Source: SIG299 sp045593825
GTDB taxonomy: Bacteria; Bacillota; Clostridia; Lachnospirales; Lachnospiraceae
DNA length: 19,619 bases
Direction: 5' to 3'
NCBI GenBank assembly: GCA_045593825.1
Contig: JAZNXI010000165.1
Location: forward strand, 1-19,619
Of this stretch, positions 15,484 to 19,619 are shown in pieces; within the stretch, counting starts at the first letter, position 1; each line of letters starts with the position of its first letter. Under the pieces are notes generated by a model, which made no database searches, was not told the DNA's origin, and saw only the letters and a program-made list of their open reading frames with translations. The translations under genes and the position numbers were made by a program.

Positions 15484-15529
15484 CTGAAGAGTATATTGCA
15501 ACACATTGATACTGTAATATATTCTTCAG
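15484..15529 (-). promoter_or_regulatory. Long stem-loop in the pnp mRNA leader
   Basis: Fourteen-base arms (15484-15497 and 15516-15529) pair with one G-U wobble around an 18-base loop. On the mRNA side, a smaller CGGG/CCCG stem (15536-15539 with 15547-15550) precedes it. In enterobacteria PNPase autoregulates through an RNase III-cut leader hairpin. An analogous role here is inference. Confidence 0.6.
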
Positions 15530-15578
15530 AAGTCTCGGGACAGCGCCCCGCATTTGGGCATAGTACACCCATCGTTAT

Positions 15579-15610
15579 ATTATACACTATCTTTTTGAAA
15601 AAAGCTAGTG
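15579..15610 (-). promoter_or_regulatory. Candidate pnp promoter: perfect -10 next to a 26-bp imperfect palindrome
   Basis: A perfect TATAAT (15579-15584, minus strand) lies about 145 bases before the pnp start, but no good -35 box is found. Instead, an imperfect palindrome at 15585-15610 (outer arms CACTA/TAGTG, inner arms CTTTTT/AAAAAG) abuts the -10 box and covers the -35 region. This suggests regulated initiation, or a weak hairpin ending the upstream protease transcript. Confidence 0.55.
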
Positions 15611-15629
15611 TTTTTTCTGAAATACTATA

Positions 15630-16751
15630 TTATTCTTTTTCATCGGGAAATAAAGCTTCTTCCTCTTCTGCCTCTGCATCGGGACGAAGAAACAACGCCC
15701 CAGATACACGGAACCGAATCTTCAAATTAGGCGTTATATCTTTTTGGGGCATTCCATAGGAACAAGGTTTACCACCGGTTGGTTCCCCAATAATGGTTGC
15801 AATTCCATTATCTTTTAATGTTACCGCAAAGGTTCTTGCACTACTAAATGTCGTATTAGAAACACAGCAATATATTTTTTCCGGAAACAGCAAATCTTTT
15901 TTCTGATTGGTTACAACAGTATCCCTGCTCGCCACACATACCGGGCTGCCGGAAGAAAAATCTATCATTTCGTATCTGCGATAGGTATCTGCATGGGTAT
16001 ATTTAATAAATTCATCAATCACCTGGGAATTTCCGCCCATATTTTCACTTAAATCCAGTTCCAATGCAGATAATTTCTTTTCTTTGCATAGTTCTGCTAT
16101 TTCTTGCAAGGTCTGCGTATATTCCTCGTTATAAATACATTCCCGCAGATGTAAAACCATCCTGTTTTCTTTTATTTCATAGTCGATAAACGGTTTTTGG
16201 GAAAAATCAAGGAATCCATCATAGTTCACCATGAAGCACTGCTTTTCCACTATTTCTCCGTTTAAAGAAAACGTAACCGTATAGAATTCCTTTTTTCCAA
16301 ACAGAAGCTCCAGATTCATTGCACTAAACAGGTGATAGTTTTTATACGGATATTCTGTAGTTCTGCTTTTTACAAGATATGTATTTTCGTGCGGAATTCT
16401 GGTTTCTGCGAAGGCAAATAGTTCGGAAACTGTTTTATCTTCTACTGAAACAATTTTTGCTCCGGCAGGAATATTCAAATAATTTTTAGTTAAAACAAGA
16501 GAATCTTTTTCCCATTTACAAAAAAATTTAAGACATAAATCATCTGTGATATATGGTAATTCTATATTGGTATGTCCATCCTGAAAAAATGTAGTAATTG
16601 TAGTCAAAGCATCAATTAAGGATAAATAATCTTTAACCTTCGTTTGTTCCGTTACACACAGCTCAATAAACTGTTTTTTTCTTTTAGAATCACGCAGTAA
16701 AGGGTGATTTTCTAATGCATTACACACATATAAATAGTCTTCGGTAAACAT
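15630..16751 (-). CDS. S41 family peptidase-like protein without signal peptide
   Basis: This 373-residue protein shows S41 (C-terminal-processing/tricorn-like) hallmarks: DGHTNI near residue 58, LDLSENMGGNS at about 232-242 (the family DLRxNxGG), and S303 in NTTFSSA with K328 in GEPTGGK, exactly 25 residues apart like the Ser/Lys dyad of Tsp/CtpA. No PDZ domain is obvious. The ATG at 16751 is chosen because AGGAG lies 6 bases upstream. A GTG 13 codons earlier adds VIILWSCKQQEKS, which resembles the end of a lipoprotein signal but lacks its charged start and length. With either start there is no proper signal peptide, which is odd for this mostly exported family. The acidic tail (EAEEEEALFPDEKE) is unusual. 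It is the last gene of a three-gene unit. Confidence 0.82.
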   Translation of the reverse strand: MFTEDYLYVCNALENHPLLRDSKRKKQFIELCVTEQTKVKDYLSLIDALTTITTFFQDGHTNIELPYITDDLCLKFFCKWEKDSLVLTKNYLNIPAGAKIVSVEDKTVSELFAFAETRIPHENTYLVKSRTTEYPYKNYHLFSAMNLELLFGKKEFYTVTFSLNGEIVEKQCFMVNYDGFLDFSQKPFIDYEIKENRMVLHLRECIYNEEYTQTLQEIAELCKEKKLSALELDLSENMGGNSQVIDEFIKYTHADTYRRYEMIDFSSGSPVCVASRDTVVTNQKKDLLFPEKIYCCVSNTTFSSARTFAVTLKDNGIATIIGEPTGGKPCSYGMPQKDITPNLKIRFRVSGALFLRPDAEAEEEEALFPDEKE

Positions 16752-16793
16752 ACTTTTCTCCTGTTGTTTACAACTCCATAAAATAATCACATA

Positions 16794-17234
16794 TTATTTC
16801 AAATACTTCTCAATAATTGTCTTTACCTCTTCTACACTTTCTGCCGGTCCGAAATACCATTTGGTTTCTCCGTCTTTAGAATAGGCAAAAGAAAGTGCTT
16901 CAAAATCTTTACCATACAAATACACATAGAGCGAATTTGAAAACCGTTCCAGTGGGTCATTATGCGGAACCCCAAACAAAAATACGCCGGAATCACTATC
17001 CGTGTCATACTCCATATGTTCAAACGTGATTCCGTCCACCGTTACCGCACCAAGCAATTTATCCGGCATATACCACCATTTCCATAAAACCACATCACAC
17101 TCTGCAGTAGAGGTGATTCCTTCCTGCGTACATACCGGAATCGTTGCCTGAAAACTTACCTTTCTTGGAAACATGGAAAGCCCAAGAAGGAACAAAATTA
17201 CCGCCACACCAATTACAATTAAACTTCTTTTCAT
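16794..17234 (-). CDS. Small membrane-anchored protein of unknown function
   Basis: I do not recognise this 146-residue protein. It begins MKRSLIVIGVAVILFLLGLSMFP, a basic start and one hydrophobic helix that is either a signal peptide or an anchor, with no lipobox cysteine. The remaining ~120 residues should be outside the membrane. They are rich in aromatic and acidic residues, with a WKWWYMP patch (about 52-58) and a C-terminal alpha helix (ESVEEVKTIIEKYLK). Two cysteines (C35, C46) could form a disulfide. The ATG at 17234 is chosen because GGGAGGGG lies just upstream; the longer frame runs back into the preceding gene. It starts 17 bases after that gene's stop and ends 42 bases before the S41 gene, so all three look co-transcribed. 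Confidence 0.8.
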   Translation of the reverse strand: MKRSLIVIGVAVILFLLGLSMFPRKVSFQATIPVCTQEGITSTAECDVVLWKWWYMPDKLLGAVTVDGITFEHMEYDTDSDSGVFLFGVPHNDPLERFSNSLYVYLYGKDFEALSFAYSKDGETKWYFGPAESVEEVKTIIEKYLK

Positions 17235-17251
17235 AATACCCCTCCCTTTTC

Positions 17252-18097
17252 TTACGCTCCTGCTCTTACACGGAATGCCTTTGCAGTACGGTACAGACAT
17301 ATCAGCTTTTTAATTCCTGCCACCAGCAAACCGATGGAAGATACCAACAGTGCGAGTGCAGCAAAGCCCGGAATTAAGAAGATCAAAAACATACTTACAA
17401 CAAGTCCAATAAGGGAATACATGTTCCATTTCCAATAATTATCCCACTGCTCAGAAATAAAAGGACTTACAACCATTACCACCTCTGTATGAGCTTTATA
17501 TTCATAATATTCAGAGATCAATAACACAACAATTTGAACTATAGCAAGCATAAAGAGAACATAAATATCTTCCATTCCAGACATCTGCAATACTGCATCT
17601 GCAGCAACACTTACAATTCCTAAAATTGCTGCAATCCTGTAGGAGCCATGTTCCCTGGAAATTATAAATAAGACCAAAATCCGGACAAGCATACAAATAA
17701 TAAGACCGATTTGTCCCGGTTTTTCCAACGCCGGAATCAACGTTGCCATTGTATCGCCAGTCATGAAATTCACAATGCACTGTGGTACCACCAGCCAAAA
17801 CAGAATCCACAACCACTTACCAAGAAACGGCGCCCTGCGTGCAATCATCTCCTGTTCTTTCTGCAATTCTATTCTACGCTCGATACGCTGTTTTGGAATA
17901 CTTCCCTTATCCAGCCATTTGCCGCAATTTCGTTTTAATTCACAGGTTTCGCAGGTTGCATGACCCTTGTCACGGCAGCAATGTGCCAGCTTGCAGTCTC
18001 CAATGACAACACGGCCCGGACCACTCTGACAGCCGGAGCAGGAAAGCTCGGCTTTATATGTACATTCCTCACAGTTTTTTCCGCAATAAGTATTCAT
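17252..18097 (-). CDS. DUF3795-like cysteine-rich domain fused to six-helix membrane domain
   Basis: This 281-residue protein has an N-terminal cytoplasmic-type module with eleven cysteines (C5, C9, C12, C20, C23, C35, C40, C41, C49, C52, C58), starting MNTYCGKNCEECTYKAELSC. The spacing resembles DUF3795, a presumed metal-binding domain of unknown function. A basic, glutamine-rich helix (65-88) follows, then about six membrane helices (94-112, 128-147, 153-170, 178-196, 226-243, 244-266). The ATG at 18097 is chosen because GGAGAAGGA lies directly upstream and the cysteine motif begins at once; the longer frame runs through the promoter. It is the first gene of the unit with the small membrane protein and the S41 protease. 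A metal- or redox-responsive membrane regulator is only a guess. Confidence 0.82.
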   Translation of the reverse strand: MNTYCGKNCEECTYKAELSCSGCQSGPGRVVIGDCKLAHCCRDKGHATCETCELKRNCGKWLDKGSIPKQRIERRIELQKEQEMIARRAPFLGKWLWILFWLVVPQCIVNFMTGDTMATLIPALEKPGQIGLIICMLVRILVLFIISREHGSYRIAAILGIVSVAADAVLQMSGMEDIYVLFMLAIVQIVVLLISEYYEYKAHTEVVMVVSPFISEQWDNYWKWNMYSLIGLVVSMFLIFLIPGFAALALLVSSIGLLVAGIKKLICLYRTAKAFRVRAGA

Positions 18098-18135
18098 CCA
18101 TTCCTTCTCCTCTCCCGTAAAATAATCCACATAAA

Positions 18136-18165
18136 CAGTATAGCATATACTGCTTTCAAACACAA
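18136..18165 (-). promoter_or_regulatory. Promoter of the membrane-protein/protease cassette with palindrome on the -10 box
   Basis: Minus strand: -35 TTGTGT (18160-18165), a 17-base spacer, and extended -10 TGC-TATACT (18137-18142). A perfect 7-bp inverted repeat, CAGTATA-GCA-TATACTG (18136-18152), covers the -10 box and is a candidate operator. The -35 box lies inside the T tract of the preceding terminator. Confidence 0.7.
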
Positions 18166-18229
18166 TAAAAGGAGCCCCTCATAAATTGCTAATCTCACAT
18201 AAAAAGATATGCATTTTTCGCTGAGCTCC
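18163..18229 (-). terminator. Rho-independent terminator after the manganese catalase
   Basis: On the minus strand, arms at 18222-18229 and 18171-18181 (GGAGCTCA with TGA-GGG-GCTCC, 3-base bulge) close a loop of about 40 bases and are followed by TTTTATTG (18163-18170). The long loop makes it weaker than the nrdR terminator. Confidence 0.6.
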
Positions 18230-18237
18230 CATAATAT

Positions 18238-18906
18238 TTACTTAAAAGAAACCGGCTTACCTTCTACCTGGCCTAAGCCGCTGTTTGCCGGGGATGGCTC
18301 CGACATACTGAAATACATTTTTGCCGCCTTTGTGGTACCGAAATCCTGATTGGAACCGCTGTTCTGCACCTTGTTAAAAGCCTCGCGGAACATGGCATTG
18401 TGGGCTTCTTCGCGGTTAAGCAGAAAATCAATAGTCTCTCTGACACACTTATCGTTAATCTGACGGTACAGATACTCATATACCACCTTGGCACGCTGCT
18501 CGGAAGCAATGTTGGAAAGTAAATCTGCGCATAAATCCCCGGTAACGGAAACATAGTCGCCGGTCCAGGAATAGCCGGACGCATTGATAAGTCCCGGATT
18601 TAAGCCGGTCAGCACATGGGTCTGGATTTCACCGGCCGGTACACTTGCCGCATTCACATCATGACCATTTAACAGGTTGATGGTCTGCGCCACCATTTCC
18701 ATGTGACTAAGCTCCTCTGCCGCAATATCTAAAAACAAGTCCTTGATTTCAGGGTCCTTAATACGGAAGCTCTGGGACATGTACTGCATGGCCGCCTTTA
18801 ACTCACCGTTGGCACCTCCAAGCTGCTCCTGCAACAATGCAGCATACTGCGGATTCGGACGCTCTACATTTACCGGATGAAATAACTGTTTGTCATGTTT
18901 AAACAT
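18238..18906 (-). CDS. Manganese catalase family protein (CotJC-like)
   Basis: This 222-residue ferritin-like four-helix protein is predicted to dismutate hydrogen peroxide with a di-manganese centre. The five ligands expected from the Lactobacillus enzyme are all present in order: E35 (GELKAAMQY), E65 and H68 (EELSHME), E136 (ASEQRAK) and H169 (EEAHNAMF). It is longer than B. subtilis CotJC (about 189) and shorter than the Lactobacillus catalase (about 266), and ends in a Ser/Gly/Pro-rich tail. In sporeformers such proteins are often spore-coat components, but cotJA/cotJB are not adjacent here. GAGGT lies 6 bases before the ATG. The start codon lies in an inverted repeat that could mask it. 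It follows the toxin-antitoxin pair by 62 bases. Confidence 0.92.
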   Translation of the reverse strand: MFKHDKQLFHPVNVERPNPQYAALLQEQLGGANGELKAAMQYMSQSFRIKDPEIKDLFLDIAAEELSHMEMVAQTINLLNGHDVNAASVPAGEIQTHVLTGLNPGLINASGYSWTGDYVSVTGDLCADLLSNIASEQRAKVVYEYLYRQINDKCVRETIDFLLNREEAHNAMFREAFNKVQNSGSNQDFGTTKAAKMYFSMSEPSPANSGLGQVEGKPVSFK

Positions 18907-18949
18907 GGTACTACCTCACTTTCTTTTTTGTGATAGTATTGCCATGTTT
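18894..18949 (-). promoter_or_regulatory. Inverted repeats masking the manganese catalase start codon
   Basis: Eight-base arms AAACATGG (18901-18908) and CCATGTTT (18942-18949) would pair in the mRNA, placing the ATG (18904-18906) in the stem and the GAGGT ribosome binding site (18913-18917) in the loop. A third arm, CATGTTT (18894-18900), forms a competing 14-base palindrome with the start codon. Confidence 0.5.
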
Positions 18950-18968
18950 TGTTTGGGGCATACAGTAT

Positions 18969-19250
18969 TTATTTGTCTAATACCTCGGAAATCGGCACAA
19001 TTTTCAGCGTATATCCCAATTGGGCAAGTATTTTAATCAGGCTATCTACCCTTGGTGAATGATGTAGTTTTTCCAAACGGGCAATGGCAGACTGTTTTAG
19101 ATTGCACTTTTCTGCCAGTTCACACTGTGTCATTTGCTGTTCTTCCCGCAATTTTGACACAGTGCGGATGATATCTTCTTCCATTTTTACCATTAATTCA
19201 TCCTCGGTCGATAACGGATGATTTTTCTTAAACTCAGACCATGTTGTCAT
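18969..19250 (-). CDS. higA: XRE family helix-turn-helix antitoxin (HigA-like)
   Basis: This ~93-residue protein has an N-terminal arm (MTTWSEFKKNHPL) and a Cro/C1-type HTH (MTQCELAEKCNLKQSAIARLEKLHHSPRVDSLIKIL) that should bind the operon's own promoter, followed by a short tail for toxin contact. It directly follows a RelE/HigB-like toxin gene, the toxin-first order typical of higBA. Two ATGs compete: 19259 overlaps the toxin stop but leaves no space to the AAGGA site, whereas 19250 has 9 bases of spacing and is preferred. It would be neutralised by protease degradation under stress, as is general for this family. Confidence 0.88.
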   Translation of the reverse strand: MTTWSEFKKNHPLSTEDELMVKMEEDIIRTVSKLREEQQMTQCELAEKCNLKQSAIARLEKLHHSPRVDSLIKILAQLGYTLKIVPISEVLDK

Positions 19251-19251
19251 T

Positions 19252-19611
19252 TTACTCATTCCTTTCCAAAAAGTCTTTTAAATTACGTTTTGCCTGATCT
19301 AATTCGATTTTAGGTGTTTTCTTTGTTTTTTTAACAAAATAATGCAATACAATAAATTTATTATCTTTATAGTATGCATAAAAAATTCTTGTTTTTAAAG
19401 GACGTAGTTCCCAAATATCATCAATGAGATGTTTTGTAATCTTTTTACTTAACCGAGTTCCATTTTGCTCCAGCATATTGAAATATGCCTGTATCTTGCA
19501 GTACAAAATTCTACTGTCTTTATCAGATTCCATTCTTTGATATAAATTCTCCAGATACTCTAATACTTCACTTTTTCCTCGGTTGTCTTCATAGAATATC
19601 AATTCAAACAT
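19252..19611 (-). CDS. higB: RelE/HigB-type toxin (Gp49-like family)
   Basis: This 119-residue protein carries the signature of phage-derived Gp49-like/HigB proteins: IWELRPLKTRIFYAYY (66-81), IVLHYFVKKTKKTP (87-100) and a C-terminal helix ELDQAKRNLKDFLER. Family members are ribosome-dependent mRNA interferases; the conserved R70, R75 and K94/K95 are consistent with activity. It is followed by and overlaps the XRE antitoxin gene. The ATG is at 19611, only 8 bases from the window edge, with a weak GAAGAA upstream, so promoter and operator are out of view. An earlier in-frame start cannot be excluded. Confidence 0.87.
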   Translation of the reverse strand: MFELIFYEDNRGKSEVLEYLENLYQRMESDKDSRILYCKIQAYFNMLEQNGTRLSKKITKHLIDDIWELRPLKTRIFYAYYKDNKFIVLHYFVKKTKKTPKIELDQAKRNLKDFLERNE

Positions 19612-19619
19612 AATTCTTC

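Noticed and set aside
18238..19611. Prophage or integrative element edge at the right side
   Set aside because: Apart from the Gp49-like toxin there is no integrase, structural gene, tRNA or direct repeat in view.

Overview
The window looks like a chromosomal segment of a low-to-moderate GC, endospore-forming anaerobic Firmicute, most likely of the Lachnospiraceae/Clostridia type. This rests on AGGAGG-type ribosome binding sites, sigma-A-like promoters with TATACT/TATAAT -10 boxes, a YlmC/YmxH sporulation-family protein, an SpoIIIE/FtsK translocase, formate-tetrahydrofolate ligase and a CotJC-like manganese catalase. The species cannot be fixed from the sequence alone. There are 17 protein genes. 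All but one (ymxH-like) lie on the minus strand, so transcription runs from high to low coordinates. I see no rRNA, tRNA, CRISPR, insertion sequence or phage module, and no gene-free stretch over 300 bases.

From the right edge: (1) a HigB/RelE-type toxin and an overlapping XRE antitoxin, followed 62 bases later by a manganese catalase whose start codon may be masked by an mRNA stem (18238-19611). (2) A three-gene cassette with its own promoter (15630-18165): a DUF3795-like cysteine cluster fused to six membrane helices, a small membrane-anchored protein of unknown function, and an S41-type serine protease without a signal peptide. (3) pnp (PNPase) with a structured leader, followed by an M16 zinc protease (11986-15610). 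(4) metY, a PAS / degenerate-GGDEF / HD-GYP signalling protein and ftsK/spoIIIE (6209-11959), with the last two genes tightly linked. (5) fhs and a sugar-phosphate isomerase/epimerase-like gene (3585-6203). (6) The lone plus-strand ymxH-like gene, divergent from nrdR (2763-3588). (7) comM and dprA, overlapping by 4 bases behind a near-consensus promoter; dprA runs off the left edge.

The pnp - M16 protease - ymxH - ftsK gene set matches the B. subtilis pnpA-mlpA-ymxH-...-spoIIIE region. Here it is interrupted by metY, a c-di-GMP-type protein and fhs, and ymxH is inverted. Most of the window is housekeeping: RNA decay, DNA translocation at division or sporulation, one-carbon and methionine metabolism, dNTP regulation, and DNA uptake and recombination. 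The least-explained parts are the membrane/protease cassette and several palindromes placed on promoters or start codons.
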